From positions 2,825,191-2,889,190 of the forward strand of contig NC_133918.1 in NCBI RefSeq assembly GCF_964199755.1: a stretch of DNA of 64,000 nt, written 5' to 3'. Source of the DNA: Larus michahellis. Lineage: Eukaryota; Chordata; Aves; Charadriiformes; Laridae. Position 1 is the first letter of the stretch. Each line of letters starts with the position of its first letter. Positions 9,730 to 32,999 of this stretch are shown in pieces. The notes under the pieces were generated by a model. The model ran no database searches, was not told where the DNA came from, and worked only from the letters and a program-made list of their open reading frames with translations. Position numbers and translations under genes: made by a program.

Positions 9730-11361
9730 ATGGCCACGGGGGGTGGTTCGGAGGGTGCCCCAGAGGGTGCCCCCGGCCCAGCACGGCTCCCTCCCACCCA
9801 CACAGGGCTGCACAGGGCCCCACGCGGCTGCTGCTGCTTCGACCCGCGCTTCGGGTCCATCGACTGGACCGTCACCGACGTGCCTGCGCTGGCCACCACC
9901 ACCCTCAGCCACGACGCCGCTGCTCCGTCGGGCGCTGCCCTGTGGGGCCCCGGGGGCTGCGGGACCCTCCCGGCCTGGGCAGCCCCTGGCACCCCCCAGG
10001 GACAACCAACACCGCCCCAACTGACGCAGCTCCCAGCATACGGCCACCAGGGCACAGCGGTGCCCGCAGTCCCCCCGCTGCTGTTCAACTCCATCCCCAG
10101 ACGCCAGCACCTCGAGGCCACCTCCACGGGGGCACCCCCTGCCAGCCACGTCCCCACGGGCACCTACTCCCCCCCCAGCCCTGCTGCTGCCCCCCACAAC
10201 GAAGCTCCTGGCCACCTGGATGCCAACATTGACGTCACCGAGGACACGCTCCTCCAAGAGCCCCTCTGGCTCTTCTTTTCCTCCTTGGACACAGTGGAGG
10301 TCTCCCAGGACCCCGACACCACCATCACCACACCTGGGGACGCCAGTGGCATCATCAGAGAGGGGAGAGCGGTGGCCCCAGCACCCACTGAGTTGCCAAC
10401 ATCCATCCCTGCCTTGGAGAACACCAAGGAATGGTCCTCAGAGACCAACAGCTCCAGCGGGGCCTCCCCCGCGCAGACACCCCCGGGCAGCGACATCTCC
10501 TCGAGCACCATCAGCTCCCCAAAGAGCAACATCTCTCCCAGGAGCGACATCTCCTCCGAGAGCGACGTCTTCCCAGAGCTCACCTTCTCCCCGAAGAACA
10601 TCACCTACTCAGAGCAGGACATCACAGACTACGACACCATCTCCCTAAAGAGTGACACCTCCTCGAGCAGCGACAGCTCCTGGGAGAGCGACGTCCCCCA
10701 CAGCCAAGCCCTCGGGGACGCGGCCGGCCACCTTGCCGTGCCCCATGAGGTGTCCCTCAAGGAGGCCCTGAGCCTCTTGGACTGCGACCCCGGTGGCACC
10801 GGCGAAGCCGCCCCCCTCTGCGACATCGACTCCCTCTCGCTGCCCGAGGACCTGCTAATGCTGGATTACAGCATGGAGGAGCTCCTGGAGGGTGCCCGCA
10901 TCCTAGAAGAATTCCTCTACGGGCCAGAGAGCGACGTCCCCAGCAGCTCCTCTGCTGTCCCCAACAGCCAAGCACTCGGGGACGCGGCCGGCTACCTTGA
11001 GAGCGATGTCCCCAGCAGCTCCTCTGCTGTCCCCAACAGCCAAGCCCTCGGGGACACAGCCGGCCACCTTGCAGTGCCCCACGAGGTGCCTGTCAACGAC
11101 TTTGGTGTGGAGGTGACCCGGAAGGCCGTCGTCGTCCTGGAAGATATCTTCTCCAGGACGAAGTCCCAGGAGTCGTGCGGGGACACGGGGAGGGAGCTGC
11201 CGCCAGCCCAGCCCACCATGGCGGAGAAGCGGGGGACAAAGCAGGGGATGAAGCGCGGGACGAACTCCCCGTCGCTGCCACCCAGGAAGCGCAGGGCTCT
11301 GGCGGACAGGCCGGGGGTGGCGGGGGGGAAGAGACACCCCCCAGCGAGGAGACGGAGATGA
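9730..11361 (+). CDS. PRR22: PRR22-like proline-rich protein, copy B
   Basis: The single open frame runs from ATG 9730 to TGA 11359-11361 (543 aa). The diagnostic PRR22 segment is present: GCCCFDPRFGSIDW at residues 33-46, matching human GCFFDPRIYRIEW as I recall it. Further on come TEDTLLQEPLWLF, the Ser-rich SPKSN/SPRSD block (10495-10690), LKEALSLLDCDP, LPEDLLMLDYSMEELLEG, and a basic Arg-rich end. A possible 5' exon in the same frame lies upstream from ATG 9397 (it contains MLPQTFYPQG, similar to the human N-terminus), but a TGA at 9559 separates it and no valid intron bridges the two, so the true start is uncertain. Disordered protein of unknown function. Compared with copy A it has fewer EEALRLF units but a private 72-bp duplication. 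It lies immediately downstream of DUS3L, as in human. Confidence 0.75.
   Translation: MATGGGSEGAPEGAPGPARLPPTHTGLHRAPRGCCCFDPRFGSIDWTVTDVPALATTTLSHDAAAPSGAALWGPGGCGTLPAWAAPGTPQGQPTPPQLTQLPAYGHQGTAVPAVPPLLFNSIPRRQHLEATSTGAPPASHVPTGTYSPPSPAAAPHNEAPGHLDANIDVTEDTLLQEPLWLFFSSLDTVEVSQDPDTTITTPGDASGIIREGRAVAPAPTELPTSIPALENTKEWSSETNSSSGASPAQTPPGSDISSSTISSPKSNISPRSDISSESDVFPELTFSPKNITYSEQDITDYDTISLKSDTSSSSDSSWESDVPHSQALGDAAGHLAVPHEVSLKEALSLLDCDPGGTGEAAPLCDIDSLSLPEDLLMLDYSMEELLEGARILEEFLYGPESDVPSSSSAVPNSQALGDAAGYLESDVPSSSSAVPNSQALGDTAGHLAVPHEVPVNDFGVEVTRKAVVVLEDIFSRTKSQESCGDTGRELPPAQPTMAEKRGTKQGMKRGTNSPSLPPRKRRALADRPGVAGGKRHPPARRRR
10927..11070 (+). repeat. 72-bp in-frame tandem duplication in PRR22 copy B
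   Basis: The block beginning GAGAGCGAYGTCCCCAGCAG occurs at 10927 and 10999, 72 bases (24 codons) apart. It encodes ESDVPSSSSAVPNSQALGD twice. A diverged relative is at about 10684. Copy A has a single counterpart near 700-760. Confidence 0.9.
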
Positions 11362-11880
11362 TGGGGCGCAGAGGGAGTGTGCATTTGGGGGGTGGGGGGA
11401 GGGTTGTATTTAGGGGAGGGGAGTGGGGGGGCAGATTTAAGGGAGGGGACTGTATCTGGGGGGGTGGTGTGTTTGGGGGGGTGGTGGGGACAGGGACATG
11501 TTTAGGGGAGGGGGGGTTAGAGTAGCTTCGATAGGGCCTTTTCTCTCCTGTTTTTCCATTAGAAGTCGTAGCGGGCAGTGTGTTTGGGGAGGTGGGTGTG
11601 TTTAGGGGAGGCAGGTCTATTTAAAGGGGGGGTAGTGTATTTTGAGAGATGGGGGGGTGGGTTTAGGGGAGAGGGGGGCATTTGAGGGAGGGGGGGTTAG
11701 AGTAGCTTCGATAGGACCTTTTCTCTTGACTTTTCCCATTAAAGGTTGCGGTGGGCAGTGTATTTGGGGGGAGGGATGTGTTTAGGGGAGGGGGGCGCAT
11801 TTGAGGGAGGGGGGGTTAGAGTCGCTTCGATAGGGCCTTTTCTCTCGTGTTTTTCCATTAAAAGTTGTTTCTCCAGCCCT
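11362..11880 (+). repeat. G-rich 3' minisatellite with triplicated poly(A)-signal unit, PRR22 copy B
   Basis: After the stop codon comes a degenerate G-rich array. Inside it a unit made of GGTTAGAGTMGCTTCGATAGG, a pyrimidine stretch and a hexamer occurs three times. The hexamers are ATTAGA (11558-11563), ATTAAA (11738-11743) and ATTAAA (11857-11862), spaced 180 and 119 bases. The last is followed by the same GTTTCTCCAGCCC and GTGCCTGTCTGGGAGG context seen after copy A, so it is the ancestral signal. Confidence 0.7.
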
Positions 11881-12531
11881 GCTCCGTGCCTGTCTGGGAG
11901 GGGAGGGAGCGCGGGGGGCAGCGGGAATTGGCCCCCACCAGGTGCCACAGCCCCACATGGGACCCCAAAGGGCACTGAGCCCCCCCCCAGGGCCGAGTCA
12001 CCGCCAGCGGGGTGGCAGTGGTGGTGGTGGGGGAATCCCCTCTCCCCTTCCCCAGGGGCAGCCAGGACAGACGGGTCCCTGCCGGACCCACGGACACGGC
12101 CCCACGCAGAAAGCAGCACGGAGCCCCCGGGACAAGGACGGACCTTGGGGAGCGGGAGGGGACGGACACAGACGACCACAAGGGCTGCCAGGCCTTCGGC
12201 TGGACCCCGGCCAGCGTCCCCTCCCGCGGGGACAGGCCTCGGGGCAAAGCCCCCAAAGCCTCGGCACAATCACCCCCGTCCGCGGCTCCGCAGCCCGGCT
12301 TTGCCTCCCTGCGCTGCCCAATCACCCCAAATCACCCCCACAACGGCCAGGGGGGAGCTGCCGGCCAGGCAGGGACCCTCCTCCCCTTCTCTGCCTGCGC
12401 CTTGGCCAGCCCCGACACCAGCCGGGGGGGAAATAAGGAAAGAAATAAACAAAGAAATGACGGCGGGGGCCAAAAGTGCCTGGAAACCCCATCTCTTTAT
12501 TGCCCGTTCCCCCTCCCAGCTCCACAGCCCG
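11881..12531. other. Intergenic, no gene recognised
   Basis: GC-rich sequence. On the minus strand an AATAAA (plus-strand TTTATT at 12496-12501) could end an unseen minus-strand transcript, but no exon homology supports one. Confidence 0.35.
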
Positions 12532-13100
12532 GGGCCAAGCACAGGGAACCTCTGCCATGAGGAAAAGCTGGGACTGGGGTGGAGAAGGCTCCAGGAAGCC
12601 CTGGAGGTCCTTCAAAAGAAAGACGGGGACTGCCTTTAGCAGGGTGCAGGAAAGGGCAACGGAGCTGGTGAGGGGTCTGGAGCACAAATCCTGTGAGGAG
12701 CAGCTGAGGGAGCTGGGGGGGCTCAGCCTGGAGAAAAGGGGGCTGAGGGGAGACCTTCTCGCTCTCTGCAACTCCCCGAAAGGAGGGGGCAGCCAGGGGG
12801 GGTTTGGTCTCTTCTCCCAAGGAACAGGCGACAGGACAAGAGGAAACGGCCTCAAGTTGCCCCAGGGGAGGTCTAGGATGGATATTAGGACAAATTTCTT
12901 CCCTGAAAGGGTTGTCAAGCATTGGGACAGGCTGCCCAGGGCAGGGGTGGAGTCGCCATCCCCGGGGGTATTGCAAAGACAGGTAGACAGTGCTTAGAGA
13001 TATGGTTTAGCGGCGGGTTTTGTCAGAGTTTGGTTGATGGTGGGACTCGATGATCTGAAAGGTCCCTTCCAACCTACGTAATTGTAAGGTTCTATGTTAC
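12532..13100 (+). mobile_element. CR1 LINE 3' fragment (first arm of composite)
   Basis: It reads as the 3' part of a CR1 retrotransposon: remnants of the reverse-transcriptase end ([16 protein letters not shown], frame-broken), then the 3' UTR with GGACAGGCTGCCCAGGGCAG and a terminal GGTCCCTTCCAACCTA block near 13060-13075, and a short TTCTATG tail. It is old and defective. Confidence 0.85.
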
Positions 13101-13346
13101 GACGAGGGGTAATGGCTTTAGACTGGAAGAGGGGGGGAGTGAGATGAGGTCTGAGGAAGAAATTGTTTGTTGTGAGGGTGGTGAGCCCCTGGCCCAGGTT
13201 GCCCAGAGAAGCTGTGGCTGCCCCATCCCTGGAGGGGTTCAAGGCCAGGTTGGCCGGGGCTTGGAGCAACCTGGGCTGGTGGGAGGTGTCCCTGCCCATG
13301 GGACGATGATTTTTAAGGTCCCTCCCAGCTCTAACCAGTCTGTGAT
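13100..13346 (+). mobile_element. CR1 LINE fragment (second arm of composite)
   Basis: A second CR1-derived piece in the same orientation begins at the junction TTCTATGTTACGACGAGGGG. It contains GGCCCAGGTTGCCCAGAGAA and a degenerate AAGGTCCCTCCCAGCTCTAA end. The same two-part arrangement, with the same junction, recurs at 23810-24632. Confidence 0.8.
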
Positions 13347-13349
13347 TCC

Positions 13350-16260
13350 AGGACATGCCTTCCAGCCCTCTCACCACCTTGTTTGTGCTCTGCACAACCA
13401 CTTGAGGCTGACCTCAAAAAGCATCTGAGATCCTTCTCAAACGGTGGGGCTCGGCCCTGTAGCTCTGCACACACCATGAAGACCTGGTCGCAGCATTGCC
13501 CTCGGCTAGTGCCTAGCTCCAAGCTGATAAGAAACCCTCTGCGCTGGGTAACTAACTGAGCTTCAACACTGCGGTGAGACCGGTGAGCGGGTCGAGAACT
13601 GTCAACCCGCTATCGAAATACCCCGGCTAAAGATAGGAAGTGCCATTCAACTGATGTACTGAAGCACACGCGGCGTGCCACGCGGGAAGGGTTCACCGTG
13701 TTAAAGTACAAAACCTCTCACGTGGGACGAGCGCGGTGATCTTTAGGGCGCGAAAATAACTTGGCGGCGGTGACGGCACAGCTCACTTCAGAAGATTTTT
13801 GGGCCTGCCTTAATTAGAAACGTCGCTCCAGAAAAGCAGCTGCCACAGATTAGCAAGATGTCACCCAAAAAAATCCACCCAGCCTGTTTCGAGGGGTGTT
13901 TTAAGCAGCCAGAAGGAAGCCTGATCCACCGCCCTGACCACGCGTTGCAACGGTATTTTTCCGATTGTCTGGCGGGAACGGGGATGCCGCAGCCAGAAAT
14001 GAGACGCGAATGCTGATGGCATCACCCACACTTCCCCAAGCTATAAAAAGGCAGATTTCTTTGTGTGCAACCCCATGCGTGCCCGGAGAGATCCACAAAA
14101 CTATAATTACAGCGTTACAGGGCCAGGAGCTCGTCAATGGCAGAGCTGAGGAACGCCTGGGCCGGGCACAGTGTGCTGTGACTTGTCACCGATACCTCGT
14201 AAGTCCATTTGACACGGTGACACGGAGCGTTTCCCGCAGATTGGCCGCAGCCCGGCTCGCTGGCAGGGGAAAAAAAAAAGGCAGATTGAGCTCGGCAGGG
14301 CTCCCCCGTCTTCACAGAGAGGTTTAACCCTCACCCGATAAGTCCAACAAAACCATTTTGCTTCCCCAAAGACGTAGAAGGGAAAAGCCACGGCGCTCGC
14401 TGCGGGCCAGCCCCCAGGAAGCAAAAACCGAAGGCTAAAAAAGGCACTTAGACACTCTCCGCCCGCAGGGAATCGCATTAGCTCCAGCTGCGCAGAAGGG
14501 ACCCGGGGCAGGACATCCCAGTACGTCACGTCACGAAACCTCCCGGGGACCGGCACAGCCCCCACCTTCTGAGCACTACCCTGGCTCCTGCAGTGCTCAG
14601 CATTAGCCCAGTTCCCACAGCATTCACCTCCCAGACCCTTTCTCCCCAGTAAATCCTCCTCCCCGGGGAGCGGTAGGTACTTTCCCCCTTCTTTGGAGCC
14701 GTATGCGGCGAATCGTGCAGCCTGCGGAACTCGTGCAGCCTGCGGAACTCGTGCCAGTGCTCTGCAATCTAAAACCCTCTAATGCAGGTCACCCCAAGGG
14801 CGGCGGCAACAAAACCCACCCCAAATTCTGCTTTTTAAAAAACATTTTGGTGTTATCTTTGGCATTATCAGGACAAGATCTCCCGCTACCAGCCCCTCCG
14901 GAGCAGTGTACCCGGGGAGGAGGTGGCTGTGCCGGCCAGGGTGAATCACCACCGACTCCCAAGAGCCTTGAAACAGAAACCCGCAGCGCGAGGAGCATCT
15001 GGGAAGCTTTAGCACTACGTGAACTTTGCCCGGCTCGGGAACAAGTGCCGCTATAGGATTTCCATACATCCTTTCACATGCTGGCTCTGGTGACGAACCC
15101 ACTCTGCAAGAGCGGATCAAATGCCCAGGACTCCGGTTGAATCCACACCCCAAAGCCTCCCCCCGAACCCCAACCCTGAGGACGCAGCACCCGGGGGGAG
15201 GACAATGTCCCCAGGCCCCACAGCCAGGCCGTGGTGTCCCCCACCATGGCCAGAGCCCCCCTCCAGCACCCCGGGGCTGCGGCCAGGATCCTGGGACACT
15301 GCGGTCACGCCATCACCCCTGGATGCCAAGCGCCCTGGCCTGGAAAAATGGGGCAGGCTACAATTATCCCCATGCCCCGCGTGCCCCCCGGGTTGGGATG
15401 AAACCTACACCCTGGGGGACGTCAGCAGGACCCGCTGTTGTCCCTCCCCATCACCATGGGGGCTGGCGAGCCAGAGGGACGCCTGCCATCGGCCGGGATT
15501 TGGCCGGTGATTCCCCCGGATCAAATTCAGCCGAATCTTGGCTCCATCAGCGCGGGGCCGAGGGCAGCTGGGAACCCCTCGGTGCTCCCTGTGGAAACCT
15601 GCTCCCGGGCTCTCTGCAGAAAGCAGCAATTTGGGACCTTGTCCCCTCCCTGTCTCCGTCCCCAGGAGGGCAGAGGAAAGGGGACGGGGTCCAGCCCGTC
15701 CTGGCCCCACCAGCCCTAGCCATCAGCTGCTCACCTGCGCTCGCCGGTGATGGTAAAGCCCTTCCTGGCTCCGATAATACTGGGGCTAATTCCTTGTCCC
15801 TTCTGTTCCCACACAAAAGAGGATCTGGCTGGTCCCCTGCCAAAGGGAGATCCCTGGGGCAAAGGGGAGGGGCCCCACAGAAACCCTGGGACCCTCCCAG
15901 AGCCCCAGGGCCCTCCCCAAACCCCACAGACCTTCTCCAATTCCCCAAACCATCCCTCAACCTTCCCTGAGCCCCCCAGACCTCCCCCAGGGTCCAAGGC
16001 AAAGGGGTTGGGGGCTCCCCCAGGCTGAGAACATCCTGCAACCCATCCCCAGAGCCCCCCCGAGCCCGCAGGGAGCTCCCCCACCAGCGTTGGGGCTGAT
16101 AAGGCAAAAAAAAAAAAAAGCCTTTTCCCTCCCAAATTAAGGAAATCCCTCTGGGACGGGAGACCATTTGGGGGACAGCAGAGGAGTTGTCACCCCACGG
16201 CATGTCCTTGTGCCCTTCCCACCACCCGTCCTTCCACAGCAGGAGCCAAGGCGGCCGCCC
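13350..16260. other. Long intergenic region without a recognisable gene
   Basis: No conserved coding segment is seen. A TATAAAAAG motif occurs at 14042-14050 on +, but no recognisable exon follows. An 18-bp tandem duplication lies at 14713-14748 and C-rich simple sequence at 15890-16010. The right end is the downstream flank of DAPK3. Confidence 0.45.
14713..14748 (+). repeat. 18-bp tandem duplication
   Basis: TCGTGCAGCCTGCGGAAC occurs twice in direct succession, at 14713 and 14731. It is small, and no function can be suggested. Confidence 0.85.
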
Positions 16261-16275
16261 CGATGCACGGAAACC

Positions 16276-16281
16276 TTTATT
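16276..16281 (-). terminator. Poly(A) signal of DAPK3
   Basis: Plus-strand TTTATT is AATAAA on the minus strand, 631 bases past the DAPK3 stop codon. It is the first such hexamer downstream and gives a 3' UTR of about 650 bases. Confidence 0.75.
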
Positions 16282-16911
16282 TTGTTAAAAGGGGGGAGCG
16301 CCCAGTGGGACTGAGGGCTGGGGCAGGGAGCAGGGGGGTGCGATGGCCCAGGGGGAGCCGGGGACATCTGGGGCCACCCATGGGGCTGTGGCGTGATGGG
16401 CCATGCAGGAATTGGTCCTCGGTCATGGCTCGCGTGTGGCAGACGCTGAGCTGCTGCGAGGGTTTAGAGGAGGGGTCTCCCTACCAAGACCCTCCCAGGA
16501 CAGGGCGCTGCGGCAGCTCCGAGACCCAGGCCCTGAGTGGGACGGAGAGGACGTGGGACGGTCCCCAAGCCCTGCGGCAGCAAGGTAGGGGACAGCCAGG
16601 ACCACGGGGAGCACACAGACAGCAAGGCAAGCAAGAGCCGCACACAGGAAGCCAAAACCCAGGTGAGCACAACTGAAGCCCCCCAAGGCAGGGGTCTCCA
16701 GGGAGGCATAAGCCCCTGGCATGCCACCGCAAGGCCAGCAGAGCCTGGGGACATTCACCAAAGGCTGTCGGTGGACCGGCTCCTCGGGCGAGCAAGGGGC
16801 AGAGCCACTGAGGTCCCTTCGGCGCTGCCTGCCACTGCGGGTCAGCAGGGGGGGATCGGGAAGGACCACCCAACCTCAACATGAGGGCAGCCCACCCCGG
16901 CACCGGCTGAG

Positions 16912-21293
<4,382 letters not shown>

Positions 21294-21699
21294 GGCTGCG
21301 GGGTGCTGGCGGGGCCGAGGCCACCCTGACCCTGACAGCGGAGGAGGACACCGGGGAGCAGCCGGGGATCAGCACCTGCAGCACCAGAAGAGGGGGTTTA
21401 TGCCCTGGAAGCCACACGGTGACACCAGCAACTGCGGCAGCTCAGGGCCAGGGCCTGGCACAGGGACACTGTCCCCCCTGGGGGGAAAGAGGGCAGGGAG
21501 CCCCAAAGCAGCACAGCCCCCGTGCCGAGCTGCGCCGTGGGGCAGCTGGGGAACAAGCCCCAGGTTAGTCCTGCCCACCCGCGGAGTCTCATCACGCCCC
21601 AAGGGCCGTGGGACCCCGCTGGGGGAAGAGAGGAGGGAACAGGGCCTGCATGGGGGCCATGGTTGTGACCCCTCGTCACTGCAGCCAGCAACACCCGGT

Positions 21700-22800
21700 G
21701 GTGGCGGAAGGACCCCCCAACTTGGCCAGCAGCACCCCACTGCCCCCACCCTGCCCCACAGTACCCCCATCCCGATCGCCCACTGCCCCTCTGCCGTATA
21801 GCCCCCAAAACTAGAGCCCCCACAGCCCTTTCCCGCCCCATAAGCCTCAAACCCAGGGCCCCCTCCTGACTCTCTGCCCCCCATCCCAGAGCCTCCCCCA
21901 TCATGATCCCCCACAGCCCCTCCCTGCCCCATAACCCCCAGTTCCACAGCCCCCCCCACCTCCACCCCTCACAGCCCTCCCCGTCCCAATCCTGCACAGC
22001 TCCTCCCTATCCCCCAAACCCAGAGCCCCCACACCCCAATCCCCCACATCCCCTCCCTGCCCCATAACCCCAATTCACAGCCTGCCCCCCCCACTGATCC
22101 CCTACAGCCCTCACACCCACAGCCCCCCATCCCAATTCCCCACAGCCCCTTCCTGCCCCATAACCCCAATTCACAGCTTGTCCCCCCCACACTGATCCCC
22201 CACAGCCCTCACACCCACAGCCCCCCATCCCAATTCCCCACAGCCCCTTCCTGCCCTATAGCCCCCAAACCCACAGCCTCCCCCACCTTGATCCCCCGCA
22301 GCCCCCCCACCTCAATCCCTTACAGCCCTCCCCATCCCAATCCCCCACAGCCCCTCCCTACCCCATAAGCCCCAAACCCACAGCCCCCCATCCTGATCCC
22401 CCCACATCCCTTCCCTGCCCCATAACCCTCAATTCCACAGCCCCCCCCGCCTCACCTCTATCCCCCACAGCCCCTCAGACCCCACCACAGGCCCCACACC
22501 CCGACCCCCCACACCCACAGCCCCCCCCTCCCGATCCCCCCACATCCCTTCCCCATAACCCCCAATTCCACAGCCCCCCCCTCCCCTCCATCCCTCACAG
22601 CCCTCCCCTTCCCAATCCCCCACACCCCCTCAAGCACCACCACAGGCCTCACCCCCCCCATCCCTCCCACACCCCACACCGCCTCAAATCCAGCCCATCG
22701 CCCCTCTCCCCACCCCCGAACCCCCTCCCTGACCCATAACCGCTCTCCCTGCCCCACAGACCCCCACATTTCCCCCCCCCCCACACACACACACCCCAGG
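21700..22800 (-). repeat. C-rich minisatellite in DAPK3 intron 1
   Basis: This is about 1.1 kb of degenerate units of the form CCCCACAGCCCCTCCCTGCCCCATAA on +. Part of it, at 22100-22260, is a cleaner tandem of about 98 bp (TCACACCC at 22111 and 22209). The transcribed minus strand therefore carries long G-run arrays (GGGG spaced by short loops) capable of forming G-quadruplexes just after the first exon. Confidence 0.85.
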
Positions 22801-22806
22801 CCCCAC

Positions 22807-22890
22807 CTGGGCCGCCGCCGCCCGCGTCGTCGCCGCATTCCACCACAGCGGCCGGCCCCGCCCACCCCCTGGCCCCGCCCATCCACGCTC
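22807..22890 (-). other. Likely 5' UTR first exon and CpG promoter of DAPK3
   Basis: On the minus strand the CpG-rich DNA ends in GGCGGCGGCGGCCCAG followed by a GTGGGG donor at 22806. The DAPK3 start-codon exon has an acceptor two bases before ATG, so at least one upstream noncoding exon is required and this fits. GC boxes (plus-strand CCCCGCCC at 22856-22863 and 22874-22881) flank it. The start site is not resolved. Confidence 0.6.
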
Positions 22891-23047
22891 GTCTCGCGGC
22901 GGGTGGGCGGAGCCAGTGGGCGGGCGGCACCGCCCGCTCTTCCCCCCCCCAACCACCGCGGTCCTCCCGTCCGCAAGGGGGCGACCTATTCCCCCCCGCC
23001 CCCCGCCAAAAAACCCCACATTCCACATCCAATCACCATTATCCAAT

Positions 23048-23053
23048 TTTATT
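23048..23053 (-). terminator. Poly(A) signal of EEF2
   Basis: Plus-strand TTTATT gives minus-strand AATAAA in the context TTAATAAAATTGG, 454 bases after the EEF2 stop codon. The DAPK3 first exon begins only about 150 bases further on. Confidence 0.7.
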
Positions 23054-23506
23054 AATTCCAGTGGCACTAATACAGGCGGCGATGGTCACGACGGACAGTC
23101 ACACTGCAGGTTGGTTGGTTGTTTGTTTTTTTTTTTAAACCCCCCCCCTTTCTCATTTTTGCATGGATTTACCCCTTTCTTTTTTTGTGGATGGTAGGGG
23201 CAGGGGGGGAAGGAGCTCATCTCCCCCTCCCCCACCCTTTTTTGAGTCAAATAAATAGAGAATCGGGCAAATGGCGTGGAAATGTTTTAGTTACAATGGC
23301 AAAGATGAGTCATGTGCAACACAGAAACCTATAAGGCTTTTTTTTTTTTCTTGCCTTTTTTTTTGTTTTTCTTCCTCATTTCAAGTCTCAAATCGCTATG
23401 AAACTGATTAATTAACAAGATGGTGGTTGACGGGCATCTATACCCCCCTCCCCCCAAGCTAATTAATTAAATTTCCCCTCCCCCAGAGTCCAAACGGAGA
23501 GTTTAA

Positions 23507-32828
<9,322 letters not shown>

Positions 32829-32960
32829 GGTGGCGGATGGCGGTGGATTCTCCGGGGCGGGGGGGTTCCAGCAATGGCGGCGGCGACAGCCCTGTCTCGC
32901 TGGCGAGCGCAGAGCGGGCGGAAGAGGACGCTGACGTCAACCGCCCCCTTCTTATACGAC
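32829..32960 (-). promoter_or_regulatory. EEF2 core promoter and 5' UTR
   Basis: On the minus strand: TATAAG (plus 32951-32956), a perfect CRE TGACGTCA (32932-32939), then CCTCTTCCGCC (32919-32927), a 5'-terminal oligopyrimidine start as in mammalian EEF2. The 5' UTR of about 98 bases ends in AGAATCCACCGCCATCCGCC before ATG, a stretch I recognise from mammalian EEF2. This predicts mTOR/LARP1-type translational control. No upstream ATG is present in the leader. Confidence 0.8.
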
Positions 32961-32999
32961 GGCGCCGGCCGGGGGGCGGAACCTGCGCAGCCGGCGCGC

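Noticed and set aside
9469-10257. A 262-codon minus-strand frame opposite PRR22 copy B
   Set aside because: It is a shadow of the GC-rich PRR22 exon. The plus strand carries the conserved PRR22 motifs.
12476-12997. Overlapping frames of 160-200 codons on both strands at 12.3-13.0 kb
   Set aside because: They fall in CR1 sequence, and the same translations recur at 23.8-24.3 kb. They are decayed retrotransposon, not a host gene.
13965-14327. A possible small gene with a TATAAAAAG motif at 14042
   Set aside because: The open frame starts before the TATA motif, has no recognised domain or splice signals, and has no poly(A) signal close behind.
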